In this document: piece after piece, positions 26,017 to 34,689 of the stretch
How the letters are laid out: the number at the start of each line of letters is the position of its first letter
Position numbering within the stretch: the stretch's first letter is position 1
From: Bradyrhizobium manausense
Lineage (GTDB): Bacteria > Pseudomonadota > Alphaproteobacteria > Rhizobiales > Xanthobacteraceae
DNA: 52,830 bases
Direction of reading: 5' to 3'
Assembly: GCF_001440035.1 (NCBI RefSeq)
Contig: NZ_LJYG01000108.1
Location: 330,640-383,469 of the forward strand
The notes under the pieces: model-generated
Database searches by the model: none
What the model was told of the DNA's origin: nothing
Seen by the model: the letters and a program-made list of their open reading frames with translations, nothing else
Position numbers and translations under genes: made by a program

Positions 26017-27468
26017 ATGGCAAGGGATTCCGACCCACTGGCGGATGCCTTCGGCGACAAGGAGACCGGCGGGCTGTTCTCCGGACTTTTGGCCGAGGAA
26101 GGCGCGTTCGATCGTCGTTTGCTGTGGCGGCTGGGCTCGTGGGGCGTCGCCGCGGTCGGCGCCGTCGTGGTCGCCGTGATGGCCAACCAGGCCCAGCTCG
26201 GCTGGCGGCGCGACCAGGTCGCCTCCGCCGACCTCGCCCGCCAGTCCGACCAGATTCAGGTGCTGACCAAGCAAATCCAGCTCGAAGCCCGCCGCTTCGC
26301 CTCCGCGATCGAGACGCTGAACACCGATCGCGACCGGCTCTATTCGCGCGTCACGGTGCTCGAGCAGGGGCTCGATTCCGTCACAGGCGCCATCGCCAAA
26401 CAGAACGCGACATCGCAGCCAGCGCCAGCCTCGAAGCCGCAGGACGTTCCCGTCGCCCCTGCACAGCCCCCGGCCCCGGCGCCGGAGGTCGCACCGGTTG
26501 CCTCGACGGCCGCCTCGCTGGTCGACAGGCCGCGCGTCACGTCCGCCAAGGAGCCCAAGGACGTCGCGAGCAAGGACAGTTCGAGCAAGGACAGCTCGAA
26601 AGAGGCTGCGAAGGATCAGCCGAGCCCGTCGCCACAGACAGCGGCTGCCGCCTCGCTGGTTCAGCAGGCGCCGGTAACGCCATCGGCAGCGCCGATGCTT
26701 CCGCTGCTGCCATCGAAGTCGATCATGGCACCGCCGGATCCTGCCGCGTCGAAACTGATCCAGCCGGAGCCAACCGAGAAGGCCGCCGACAAGAAGCCCG
26801 AGCCGGCGCCAGCTCCGACCGAAGTCGCAGCAGCCAAGCCAGCTGAAGCGACAGAAGCCGAGGTCCCCGCCATCGCAGTTCAGCAGACGCGCTTTGCCAT
26901 CGAGCTCGGCGGTGCGAATTCGGTCGACGGCTTGCGCAGGCTCTGGCGCGGGCTGAGCAAGTCCAACCCCGAGATCGCCGCACTCCGGCCCATCATCATG
27001 ATCAAGGAAGGCACGAACGGCCTCGGCATGCAGCTCCGCCTCGGTGCAGGTCCCCTGATCAACGCCGCCGCCGCGGCAAAGCTCTGTGCGGGCCTTGCCG
27101 AAAGCGACCGCCATTGCGAGACCACGGTGTTCGACGGCCAGCGCCTGTCAATGCGCGGAGGCTCGGACAAATCCCAAGAAAAGTCCCAAGAGAAATCCCA
27201 AGACAAATCCCAAGAGAAATCCCAAGAGAAATCCCAGGACAAGGGATCGGAGAAGAGCTCCGAGAAGGCGCAAGACTCCGTGCCGCAAGCCGAGACGGCC
27301 CCCGCGGCCGCGCCGACCGCCAAGCCCGACAAGCATCGCCGCAGCTACTCCTCCAAACGCTCAAAGCGCGAGGAGCCGGCGCCCGCGCCGCAACCAGCGC
27401 CGGCCGCAGCCAAGCCACCGGAGACGGCGTCGGCGGGATCGACGATATCATCCTTCTTCAGGCGATAG
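26017..27468 (+). CDS. Membrane-anchored SPOR-like protein with tandem KSQ repeats
   Basis: 483 aa from ATG 26017 (TTG 25972 unlikely). Layout: cytoplasmic N-terminus, one membrane helix about residues 36-56 (LGSWGVAAVGAVVVAVM), a coiled coil (DLARQSDQIQVLTKQIQLEA), a long Pro/Ala/Lys linker, and a C-terminal domain about 285-375. Its pattern (TRFAIELGGANSVDGLRRLW ... LRLGAGPLINAAAAAKLCAG) fits a SPOR fold, which binds denuded peptidoglycan. After it come (D/E)KSQ repeats and another Pro/Ala tail. No further family found. Divergent from glmU, consistent with a cell-envelope role; the SPOR call is by pattern only. Confidence 0.6.
   Translation: MARDSDPLADAFGDKETGGLFSGLLAEEGAFDRRLLWRLGSWGVAAVGAVVVAVMANQAQLGWRRDQVASADLARQSDQIQVLTKQIQLEARRFASAIETLNTDRDRLYSRVTVLEQGLDSVTGAIAKQNATSQPAPASKPQDVPVAPAQPPAPAPEVAPVASTAASLVDRPRVTSAKEPKDVASKDSSSKDSSKEAAKDQPSPSPQTAAAASLVQQAPVTPSAAPMLPLLPSKSIMAPPDPAASKLIQPEPTEKAADKKPEPAPAPTEVAAAKPAEATEAEVPAIAVQQTRFAIELGGANSVDGLRRLWRGLSKSNPEIAALRPIIMIKEGTNGLGMQLRLGAGPLINAAAAAKLCAGLAESDRHCETTVFDGQRLSMRGGSDKSQEKSQEKSQDKSQEKSQEKSQDKGSEKSSEKAQDSVPQAETAPAAAPTAKPDKHRRSYSSKRSKREEPAPAPQPAPAAAKPPETASAGSTISSFFRR
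27166..27237 (+). repeat. 12-nt in-frame tandem repeat in the SPOR-like gene
   Basis: Six copies of a 12-base unit encode DKSQ or EKSQ, arranged as two 36-base higher-order units (DKSQ-EKSQ-EKSQ twice) followed by another DK. The two 36-mers differ at few positions, so the duplication is recent. Twelve is a multiple of three, so copy-number change would keep the frame. A smaller 15-base duplication (GCAAGGACAG, SKDSS in protein) lies at about 26570-26600 in the same gene. Confidence 0.9.
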
Positions 27469-27528
27469 GGCTATCAGGACGCTTGATTGATGAGCCGGAG
27501 CTCAGCGTCGCGTGAGCGATGCGTTCGG

Positions 27529-27615
27529 CTAAAAGGCCGTCAGCTGGCTGATCTTGATCACCGCACAGATGATCATGCCCCACAGCGCAAAATTGATCTG
27601 CAACGCTTCAGTCAT
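27529..27615 (-). CDS. 28-residue hydrophobic microprotein
   Basis: ATG 27615 to TAG 27529. AGAGG lies seven bases upstream of the ATG, a better ribosome site than most genes here have. The product starts MTEALQINFALW, has one hydrophobic stretch (FALWGMIICAVI) and ends KISQLTAF, the form of a single-pass small membrane protein. It lies in the otherwise empty 27469-27861 gap. Not confirmed by homology here. Confidence 0.5.
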   Translation of the reverse strand: MTEALQINFALWGMIICAVIKISQLTAF

Positions 27616-27861
27616 TACCAATCCTCTCGCGTCCTCCTCAGCGCGCTCTGGAACGAGGTGATCCGCTCCTGATCGAATCAGCAGACACGCTCGGCGCGTT
27701 CACGACGAACGTTAGGCCGGGTCGAAACTTTCGCAAATCCGTATCGCTACGGTTCCGAGGCGCGGAGTGCAGCAAAAAGCCAGCGACCCGAGGGATGCCC
27801 CCGGTGTAAAAATCGCCCGCCCCCTGTTGCTCCCTCCCGCCATCCCGACCATATTGCCGGC

Positions 27862-28242
27862 ATGACAAAGAAGCCGTTTCGCCTCACGCCGTATCAGGTC
27901 CAGTTTCTCATCGTCGTCGGGTTCGTCACCGTCGGCTGGGCGCTCTATGTGCGCTATCTCGCGATCGAGTTCTCTCAAGTCGCGCTCGCATGCGACGCCG
28001 GCCTGCAGACCATGATCTGCAAGGCGCGCTCGGTGTCGACGTCGCTGTTCAAGAACTCGGTGTTCGGCATCGTCGCGCTTGTGATCGCCACGCTGAACCT
28101 GATGCGGCCTTCGATCGTGCTGCTCACGCTCGGCGTCGTCGCAGCCGGCCTCGGCATCGTGCTCTACAACATCGTGCTGTCGGGCCTTGCAATCGGCCTG
28201 CTCATCCTTGGCTTTGCTCGGCCCGCGCCCGCCACAGCGTGA
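27862..28242 (+). CDS. Three-helix membrane protein, unknown function
   Basis: 126 aa with about three hydrophobic helices (QFLIVVGFVTVGWALYVRYL; VFGIVALVIATLNLM; VLLTLGVVAAGLGIVLYNIV) and two Cys in an extracytoplasmic-looking loop (ALACDAGLQTMICKARS). No family recognised. Its 3' end overlaps that of ndvC by 41 bases tail to tail. Confidence 0.7.
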   Translation: MTKKPFRLTPYQVQFLIVVGFVTVGWALYVRYLAIEFSQVALACDAGLQTMICKARSVSTSLFKNSVFGIVALVIATLNLMRPSIVLLTLGVVAAGLGIVLYNIVLSGLAIGLLILGFARPAPATA

Positions 28243-29761
28243 GCGCGAACAAGAGATAGATCGCGCAGGTCCACATCGCCTGCCAATTGTCGCGGCCTTC
28301 GTTCAGAAGCACGTAGACCGCCGACACCGCCAATAGCCCCGCGAACACCGCTTCCGCGATCGGCCGCGCGCCGATCTGCGGCCGGTTCAACATCAAGAGC
28401 GCGAACGGCACCACCGCCATCGTCAGCGAGGCATAGGGGAAGTCGCGGTAGCGCGGATCGAACACGAAGCCGAGCGCGGTCTCGGCCGCGATCACCGCCG
28501 TCACCGCCAGGGTCAGGCCGAGCACGGCCGAAAGCTTCGACCATTTGCGTCCCTCGCGCGGCCCGAGCAGGTCGAGGAAGCTCGGCAGATTGCGACCGAT
28601 CACAAGCGCCTGCGCGCAGAAGATCGGCGAGAGGATGCCGGCGAGCAGCAGCGCGCCCCATTGCAGCCAGCCACCCCAGCCATAGCTCTCGTAATACATC
28701 TTGTCAGCGGCGATCCCGAGGAGGATGCCCGCCGATGTCGCCGAGATGCCGACGGCGAGCCAGGCCGAGAAGCGCGGCGTCCAGGGCCGGCGCCGCAGCG
28801 TGATGAGGGCGACCGCGAACACCAGCACGCTGAGGCCCATGCCTGACCCCATGTACCATTTCCAGAGGGGGAAATTGCTGATCGGCTCGCCCGGCGGATA
28901 TTTCAGCTGGCGCCGCACGGAATCGAGCAGACCCCAATAGCCGCCGACGGTGCCTTCCAGCCGCCGCTTCCATGGCTGGTCATAAGCCTCGATGAGATTG
29001 ACGCGAAACTTCAGCGTCTTCGCAAGCGCCAGAATCTCCGAGACGACGCGCGCCTGGTTGGTGCGCGACGGCAGCGCGCCTTCGCGCATGCGGCCCTCGC
29101 TCGGCCAGCCGGTTTCACCGATCAGGATTTCCTTGTCAGGGAACGCCACCGCCATCCGCTCGCGGATCGCCTCGACATGAGACGAGGCGAATTTCGCCTT
29201 CACCGGCATGTCCTCCCAGTAAGGCAGGATGTGAATGGTGACGAAGTCGACGGCGTCATAGACCTCGCGGTTCTTCAGCCAGTATTCCCAGACGTCGGCA
29301 TAGGTCACGGGCACGGTGACCTGGGCCTTCACCGAGCGGATGATCGCGATGAGATCCTGCGTCGTCATCTCGCCGCGCAGCAACACCTCGTTGCCGACGA
29401 CGAGCGCGGAGATGGTGTCGGGGAATTCCTTGGTGAGGCGGACCGCGGTCGCCACCTGCGCAAAGTTCTTGGCACGGTTGCTGCCGAGCCAGATGCCCTG
29501 GATCACCTTCAGCCCGCCGACCTTGGTCGCAACCGCCGGCACCTGGTCGAGCCCGTTTTCAATGGAGTAGGTGCGGACGCAGTCGGTGATCTCCTTGAGC
29601 TGGCGCAGATCCTGCTCGATCTGGTCGGCCTCGATCTGAGTCCACGCGTTCAACGGCGTCTGCTCGCCGCGGAACGGCGCATAGGAGACGCATTGGACCT
29701 TGTCATTGGGATCGATGGGGGCGCGCGCGAGCGTGATCGGCGTGGCAAGCCACCACCACAC
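28202..29761 (-). CDS. ndvC: GH17-domain membrane protein of cyclic beta-glucan synthesis (NdvC-like)
   Basis: 519 aa from GTG 29761. GH17-type domain about residues 22-270: SYAPFRGEQTPLN, VVGNEVLLRG (acid/base Glu), VTIHILPYWED, and IGETGWPSEGRMREG (nucleophile Glu), then IEAYDQPWKR. About seven membrane helices follow. In Bradyrhizobium, ndvC influences beta-(1,6) linkages of the periplasmic glucan (Bhagwat and colleagues, from memory). The frame is open above GTG 29761 and encodes a helix, PLALLLVSLGAIAAVWWWLA, but with no ATG/GTG/TTG. GGAGG (29828-29832) stands nine bases before an ATT codon at 29818, so the true start may be non-canonical. Confidence 0.8.
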   Translation of the reverse strand: MWWWLATPITLARAPIDPNDKVQCVSYAPFRGEQTPLNAWTQIEADQIEQDLRQLKEITDCVRTYSIENGLDQVPAVATKVGGLKVIQGIWLGSNRAKNFAQVATAVRLTKEFPDTISALVVGNEVLLRGEMTTQDLIAIIRSVKAQVTVPVTYADVWEYWLKNREVYDAVDFVTIHILPYWEDMPVKAKFASSHVEAIRERMAVAFPDKEILIGETGWPSEGRMREGALPSRTNQARVVSEILALAKTLKFRVNLIEAYDQPWKRRLEGTVGGYWGLLDSVRRQLKYPPGEPISNFPLWKWYMGSGMGLSVLVFAVALITLRRRPWTPRFSAWLAVGISATSAGILLGIAADKMYYESYGWGGWLQWGALLLAGILSPIFCAQALVIGRNLPSFLDLLGPREGRKWSKLSAVLGLTLAVTAVIAAETALGFVFDPRYRDFPYASLTMAVVPFALLMLNRPQIGARPIAEAVFAGLLAVSAVYVLLNEGRDNWQAMWTCAIYLLFALTLWRARAEQSQG

Positions 29762-30090
29762 GGCAGCAATCGCACCCAGTGAGACGAGCAGGAGCGCCAG
29801 TGGCGTACGAAGTGAAATTTGTTCCGTCCTCCGCGAAGGGCCCGTCGATTACCCGCTCGCACGCCGTCTGCCAAGGGGGGACCGGGGCCGCACGCGCCCT
29901 CTCCCCGACGAATTAGGCTGCGGCGGTTCGACCATTCCCTAGGATCGTGACTTTGCTGGACAAAAATCCAAATACAGGCCAATGGATTTCGCGGGACTTT
30001 TCCGCCGCATTGGAGACCCATTTGGACGCCATCACGACCGGCGTCCGCGAGGTCCTCCCGCGGGCGGACGGCTGAGACATTGGGGAATTC

Positions 30091-30687
30091 ATGCGGCGAC
30101 GGGTGTTCGAGTTACGAAATGCGGTCCTGCGGCAGTTCGCCGCCTCGTTGGCCGTTTCCTCCCTTGTCCTTCTGGCCGGCCTCGACGGTGCCTCCGCCCA
30201 GAGCGGGACGCCCGCCCCCGACCAGGGCAAGGCCGCTGCCCAGCCTGCCGACGCCGCCAAGGACGCCACCGCCCAGAACCAGCGCCGCACCGACGAATTC
30301 GCCGAGGCCGCCCAGGCCATCAACGGGCCGGCCGGCAATCCCGAATGCGTCTGGCTCGGCCGGCGTGTGGTGCGGCTGATGTGGCGGGATGACCTCGATA
30401 CCGCGTTCCGCCATCTCGACCTTTATGATCGCTTCGGCTGCCCCGGCGGCCACATCCAGGCTGCGTTCCGCTGCCTGACCCGCTTCGGCGCCCAGATCGA
30501 TCCCAAGGTCGCCGAGACCCTGGACAGCCGCGTCCATGCCTGCTGGATCAATCCAGCCGCCCAGCCGCAGCAGGCGGCGGCTGCAGCCTCCCAGCCTCCG
30601 GTGCCCACGACCGGCAATTCGCAGCCACCCCAGCCGCCCGCCAGCCCGGCACCTGCGGCAAGCCCCTCGCCCGCGCCCCAGAAATAG
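30091..30687 (+). CDS. Secreted Ala/Pro-rich protein between ndvC and ndvB (ndvD-like position)
   Basis: 198 aa. Signal peptide about residues 1-36 (core QFAASLAVSSLVLLAGLDGASA). The folded part (about 70-140) has four Cys in ECVWLGRR, RFGCPGG, AFRCLTR and HACWIN, likely two disulphides, and a Pro/Ala/Gln-rich tail. ATG with GGGG five bases upstream. I recall a third Bradyrhizobium gene, ndvD, near ndvB and ndvC needed for the same glucan; this gene fits by position only, so I leave the symbol blank. A periplasmic helper in glucan assembly is plausible. Confidence 0.65.
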   Translation: MRRRVFELRNAVLRQFAASLAVSSLVLLAGLDGASAQSGTPAPDQGKAAAQPADAAKDATAQNQRRTDEFAEAAQAINGPAGNPECVWLGRRVVRLMWRDDLDTAFRHLDLYDRFGCPGGHIQAAFRCLTRFGAQIDPKVAETLDSRVHACWINPAAQPQQAAAAASQPPVPTTGNSQPPQPPASPAPAASPSPAPQK

Positions 30688-30690
30688 CCG

Positions 30691-30722
30691 CGATCGTTTC
30701 ACCTGTCGTTCAGGAACGATCG
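30691..30722. terminator. Hairpin after the secreted-protein gene
   Basis: CGATCGTT (30691-30698) pairs with AACGATCG (30715-30722), starting three bases after the stop codon. There is no following T-run, so it would be a weak or processing-type signal. A second imperfect hairpin (CATGCCCTCAT / ATGAGGCCATG) lies at 30759-30786. Both separate this gene from ndvB. Confidence 0.4.
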
Positions 30723-30897
30723 GCGATAGCTGGGGTTGGCACTGCCGCTCCCAAAAGGCCATGCCCTCATAAGGACATGAGGCCATGACAGTTGAGAAAC
30801 CGCGCGGCAGAGGTATGCTCCCTTTGCCGCGGACTCGGTCGGATCTCGGGGTCGGATCCGCAGCCCTGCCATTTCAGCCCCTATTGGTTTAGCCGCG

Positions 30898-33564
30898 ATG
30901 CGCGTTGTCGCCGCCGTTCTGTTGCTCGTGTCCGTCCTTCACGCCGGCATCTGGGGAGTCCTGCGCGACCGGGAACCCGCGCCTGATTTCAAGGGCCTGT
31001 TGCCGAGCGTCTCCTACGCGCCGTTCGAGGGCTCGGCCCATCCTGATATCGACAACATTCCGACCATCGAGAAAATCCGCTCAGACCTGAAGACGCTGTC
31101 GACGATGACGCGCGCAATCCGCCTCTATTCGTCGACGGGCGGTGTGGAGCTGGTGCCGCCGATTGCCGCCGAGTTCGGCCTCAAGGTCACCGTCGGCGCC
31201 TGGATCGACAAGGACCCTGACCGTAACGAGCGCGAGATCAAGGCCGCGATCGAGCTCGCGCGCAAGAACAGCAACGTCAACGGCGTCGTCGTCGGCAACG
31301 AGGTGATCTACCGCGGTGAGCAGAAGGTCGAAGACCTCATCGAGATGATCAAGAAGGTGAAGAGCGCGGTGCGCGTGCCCGTCACCACCGGCGAGATCTG
31401 GAACATCTGGCGCGACAATCCCGACCTTGCCTCCAACGTCGATTTCATAGCCGCGCACGTGCTGCCCTATTGGGAGAACTTCCGTTCGGACCAGGCGGTC
31501 GATCAGGCCGTCGACCGCTACAACCTTTTACGCAATTTGTTCCCGGGCAAACGCATCGTGATCGCCGAGTTCGGCTGGCCGAGCGCGGGCTACAATTTGC
31601 GCAACGCCGACCCGGGCCCGTTCCAGCAGGCGCTGACGCTGCGCAACTTCGTCAGCCGTGCCGAAGCCATGGGCATGGAATACAACATCGTCGAAGCGAT
31701 CGATCAGCCCTGGAAATATTTTGAAGGCGGCGTCGGTCCGTACTGGGGCATCCTCAACGCCAGCCGCGAGCCGAAATTCGCCTGGACCGGCCCGGTCGAA
31801 AACCCTGATTATTGGAAGCTGATGACGATCGCGCTGCTGGTCGGCATCCTGATGTCGTTGCCGATCCTGCGGCTGGAGCAGCCGACCGCAAAACAGGCCT
31901 TCCTGCTGTCGGCCACGGCCAACGGCGTCGGCGCCTGGGCCGCGACCGTGTTCGCATTCTGGAACGGCCATTATTTCATCTTCGGCTCGGCCTTCGCGCT
32001 GACGCTCGGCATGATTCTCCTCGTTCCTCTCGTCCTCATCGCGATGGCCCGCATCGACGAGATCGCGGCCGTCGCCTTCGGACGGGCGCCGCAGCGGCTG
32101 CTCACCAAGGGCAAGGCGATCGAGAACGTGCCGGAGAATTACTATCCGAAGGTCTCGATCCATATCCCTGCGTATTACGAGCCGGTCGAGATGCTCAAGC
32201 AGACGCTCGATGCGCTGTCGCGGCTCGACTATCCGAACTACGAATGCGTCGTGATCATCAACAACACGCCGGACCCGGCGTTCTGGCAGCCGATCCAGGA
32301 TCATTGCCGCGCGCTCGGTGAGCGCTTCAAGTTCATCAACGCCGAGAAGGTGCAGGGCTTCAAGGCCGGCGCGCTGCGCATCGCCATGGACCGCACCGCC
32401 GTTGACGCCGAGATCATCGGCATCCTCGATGCCGACTATGTCGTCGAGCCCGACTGGCTCAAGGACCTCGTGCCCGCCTTCGCCGATCCGCGCGTGGGCC
32501 TGGTGCAGGCGCCGCAGGAGCATCGCGACGGCGACCTCTCGATCATGCACTACATCATGAACGGCGAATATGCCGGCTTCTTCGACATCGGCATGGTCCA
32601 GCGCAACGAGCTCAACGCCGTCATCGTGCACGGCACGATGTGCCTGATTCGCCGCGCCGCGATGGACATGGCCGGCGGCTGGTCATCCGACACGATCTGC
32701 GAGGACTCCGATCTCGGCCTGGCGATCCAGGAGCTCGGCTGGACCACCCACTACACCAATTATCGCTACGGCAAGGGGCTGCTGCCCGACACCTACGAGG
32801 CCTTCAAGAAGCAGCGTCACCGCTGGGCCTATGGCGGCCTGCAGATCGTGAAGAAGCACTGGCGGCAGTTCCTGCCCGGACGGAGCCGGCTGACGCCCGA
32901 CCAGAAGCGCGAATACGGCCTTGGCTGGCTCAACTGGCTGGGAGCCGAAAGCCTCGGCGTGGTCGTGGCGCTGCTCAACCTCGTCTGGGTGCCGATCGTC
33001 GCCTTCGCCGATATCGCCATTCCCGACAAGATCCTGACGCTGCCGATCATCGGCGCCTTCATCGTCTCGCTCGCGCACTTCCTGTCGATGTATCGCGCCC
33101 GCGTCGCGATCAAGCCCGGCCAGATGCTGGGCGCCATGATCGCCGCGATGAGCGTGCAATGGACGGTGTCGCGCGCAGTCGCGCAGGGCCTGATCACCGA
33201 ACACATTGCGTTCGCGCGCACCTCCAAGGGTGGCCTCTCCAGGATGTCGATCGAGTTCCAGGCGTTCTGGGAGGCCGTGATCGGCGTCCTGCTTCTGGTC
33301 GGCGCCGGCGTGCTGATCGCCTCCAACTCTTTCCGGCAGATCACCGAAATCTATATCTTCGCCGGAGTCCTGGTGCTGCAGAGCCTGCCGTTCCTGGCCG
33401 CGGTTGCCATCGCGATCCTCGAGCTCAGCCGCATCAACTCGTTCCAGTTCTGGCGCGACAGCGCGATCCGCACCGCCGAGCTGATCGGCCTCCGCCCCGT
33501 CGCCCTGCCGGGGCCCGGCAACGCGCAGGCCGTGCCGAGCGAAGTGCGACGGGAGGCGAACTGA
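30898..33564 (+). CDS. ndvB: Cyclic beta-(1,3) glucan synthase, GH17-GT2 fusion (NdvB-like)
   Basis: 888 aa. After an N-terminal anchor (VVAAVLLLVSVLHAGIWGVL) comes a GH17 domain about 35-290: SVSYAPFEGS, VVGNEVIYRGE and IAEFGWPSAGYN, the two catalytic Glu. Membrane helices (about 305-390) lead to a GT2 domain: VSIHIPAYYEP, GILDADYVVEP (D-x-D), ICEDSDLGLA (E-D) and KQRHRW (Q/R-x-x-R-W of processive synthases). More helices follow to the C-terminus. It should polymerise UDP-glucose and, through the GH17 part, transfer or branch and cyclise glucan in the periplasm, as described for bradyrhizobial NdvB. Needed for osmotic adaptation and nodulation in that genus. Confidence 0.85.
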   Translation: MRVVAAVLLLVSVLHAGIWGVLRDREPAPDFKGLLPSVSYAPFEGSAHPDIDNIPTIEKIRSDLKTLSTMTRAIRLYSSTGGVELVPPIAAEFGLKVTVGAWIDKDPDRNEREIKAAIELARKNSNVNGVVVGNEVIYRGEQKVEDLIEMIKKVKSAVRVPVTTGEIWNIWRDNPDLASNVDFIAAHVLPYWENFRSDQAVDQAVDRYNLLRNLFPGKRIVIAEFGWPSAGYNLRNADPGPFQQALTLRNFVSRAEAMGMEYNIVEAIDQPWKYFEGGVGPYWGILNASREPKFAWTGPVENPDYWKLMTIALLVGILMSLPILRLEQPTAKQAFLLSATANGVGAWAATVFAFWNGHYFIFGSAFALTLGMILLVPLVLIAMARIDEIAAVAFGRAPQRLLTKGKAIENVPENYYPKVSIHIPAYYEPVEMLKQTLDALSRLDYPNYECVVIINNTPDPAFWQPIQDHCRALGERFKFINAEKVQGFKAGALRIAMDRTAVDAEIIGILDADYVVEPDWLKDLVPAFADPRVGLVQAPQEHRDGDLSIMHYIMNGEYAGFFDIGMVQRNELNAVIVHGTMCLIRRAAMDMAGGWSSDTICEDSDLGLAIQELGWTTHYTNYRYGKGLLPDTYEAFKKQRHRWAYGGLQIVKKHWRQFLPGRSRLTPDQKREYGLGWLNWLGAESLGVVVALLNLVWVPIVAFADIAIPDKILTLPIIGAFIVSLAHFLSMYRARVAIKPGQMLGAMIAAMSVQWTVSRAVAQGLITEHIAFARTSKGGLSRMSIEFQAFWEAVIGVLLLVGAGVLIASNSFRQITEIYIFAGVLVLQSLPFLAAVAIAILELSRINSFQFWRDSAIRTAELIGLRPVALPGPGNAQAVPSEVRREAN

Positions 33565-33573
33565 GGGGCGGAT

Positions 33574-33588
33574 CGGGCCGGTGGCCCG
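33574..33588. terminator. Short GC-rich stem-loop between convergent genes
   Basis: CGGGCC-GGT-GGCCCG is a perfect 6-bp stem with a 3-base loop, 10 bases after the ndvB stop and before the convergent oxidoreductase gene. No T-run follows in either direction, so termination is possible but not shown. Confidence 0.35.
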
Positions 33589-33615
33589 ACGCTTAAGAGA
33601 CATGCCAGGGGGGCG

Positions 33616-34689
33616 TCACGAGTCCGGCAGGATCAGCACCCGTCCTCGCCTGCCGGTCTTAACGTGATCGAACCCTTGTGCAGCGTCCGTCAGGAGCACT
33701 CGCGGGCCCATCGGGAGAAAGATGCGCCGCCGCTCGACCAGTTTTCCCAGCTCGCTCAACGCAGCCGCTTCGGGCTTGAAGATTGTCCAGTGGTAGTTTT
33801 GCACGCGCTTCGGCAAGGCGGCGCGGTGGCTCCGCTTGTCGGACATCGTCTTGAGCGCGCCGCGTACCCAGCCGAGTTCATCGAAATTGCCGAGGAGCGG
33901 ATGCACCGTTGTGGCATGGCCGAACGCACCGTCGTGAAGGCAGCCGAGCAGCAGCCGATCGAGTTCCCAAGACGCGAAATTAAGCGTCGCATCGAAAGTT
34001 CGCGAGAGTGATGCGAACGGCTTGCCCGTGCTGTCGATCACGACACGGGCGCCCGCTTCCCGGCAGGCCGGGAAATCCTGCGGCCGTGCGATGGCCGCAA
34101 CCGTGGCTCCCCAGGTGGACAACATCTGCAGCGCCAGCGTCCCAAGGCCGCCGGCGGCCCCGAGGACGAGCACGCTTTTTCCGCGAGCGTTCTGCGGCGT
34201 CAGTCCGGCACCACGGACGGCAAGCCACATGGTGACGAAGCTGTAGGGAAGCGCTGCGAGCGCCTGAAGGTCACCCTCCGGCGGAGCCGGCAGGAGATGC
34301 GCAGCCTTGACCAGCACATGGCTCGCATGGGTGCCATCAGTCGACGGTGGTTTCGTGCCGTACACGCGATCGCCAAGCCTGAAGGCGCTGACCCCGCTTC
34401 CAACGGCCGTGACGACGCCCGCTAAATCGTTACCGAGCACCATGGGAAACTTGCCGGCACCGAGCAGCGATAGCAGCCGCCGGCCGTATCCCTGCGCGCG
34501 TCGCACGTCGATCGGATTGACCGACGCAGCCGTCACCGCGACCTCGACCTCATCAGATCTCGGCTTTCGGCGGAGAACTCGCTGGATTTGCAGGCGGCCC
34601 TGCGCCGATGGCCCCAGACACAGCAGGACTGCGCGGGAACTCGCTGGCGCCGGCTCGCAGCTTGGGATGATTTGAGTTGTTGCGACCAT
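33616..34689 (-). CDS. Zinc-free MDR-family quinone oxidoreductase/alcohol dehydrogenase-like protein
   Basis: 357 aa. MDR fold: GroES-like N-terminal domain (TAASVNPIDVRRAQGYG; VLGNDLAGVVTAVGSGV) without the zinc-binding Cys/His set, then the Rossmann part VLVLGAAGGLGTLALQML. Closest in pattern to quinone oxidoreductase and RTN4IP1-type reductases using NADPH. ATG directly abuts the stop of the CoA ligase gene (TAAATG), so it is the last gene of the catabolic operon; it may reduce an enone or enoyl intermediate. Confidence 0.82.
   Translation of the reverse strand: MVATTQIIPSCEPAPASSRAVLLCLGPSAQGRLQIQRVLRRKPRSDEVEVAVTAASVNPIDVRRAQGYGRRLLSLLGAGKFPMVLGNDLAGVVTAVGSGVSAFRLGDRVYGTKPPSTDGTHASHVLVKAAHLLPAPPEGDLQALAALPYSFVTMWLAVRGAGLTPQNARGKSVLVLGAAGGLGTLALQMLSTWGATVAAIARPQDFPACREAGARVVIDSTGKPFASLSRTFDATLNFASWELDRLLLGCLHDGAFGHATTVHPLLGNFDELGWVRGALKTMSDKRSHRAALPKRVQNYHWTIFKPEAAALSELGKLVERRRIFLPMGPRVLLTDAAQGFDHVKTGRRGRVLILPDS

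Noticed and set aside
27469..27861. Further genes in the gap before the three-helix membrane protein
   Set aside because: Apart from the 28-codon frame, no frame with a ribosome site or protein-like composition was seen.
29762..30090. A gene in the ndvC/secreted-protein divergent gap
   Set aside because: Overlapping frames are Arg-rich shadows. The gap holds the open ndvC extension and presumably both promoters, which I could not define.
33574..33588. Firm rho-independent terminator after ndvB
   Set aside because: The stem is short and has no T-run; kept only as a low-confidence feature.
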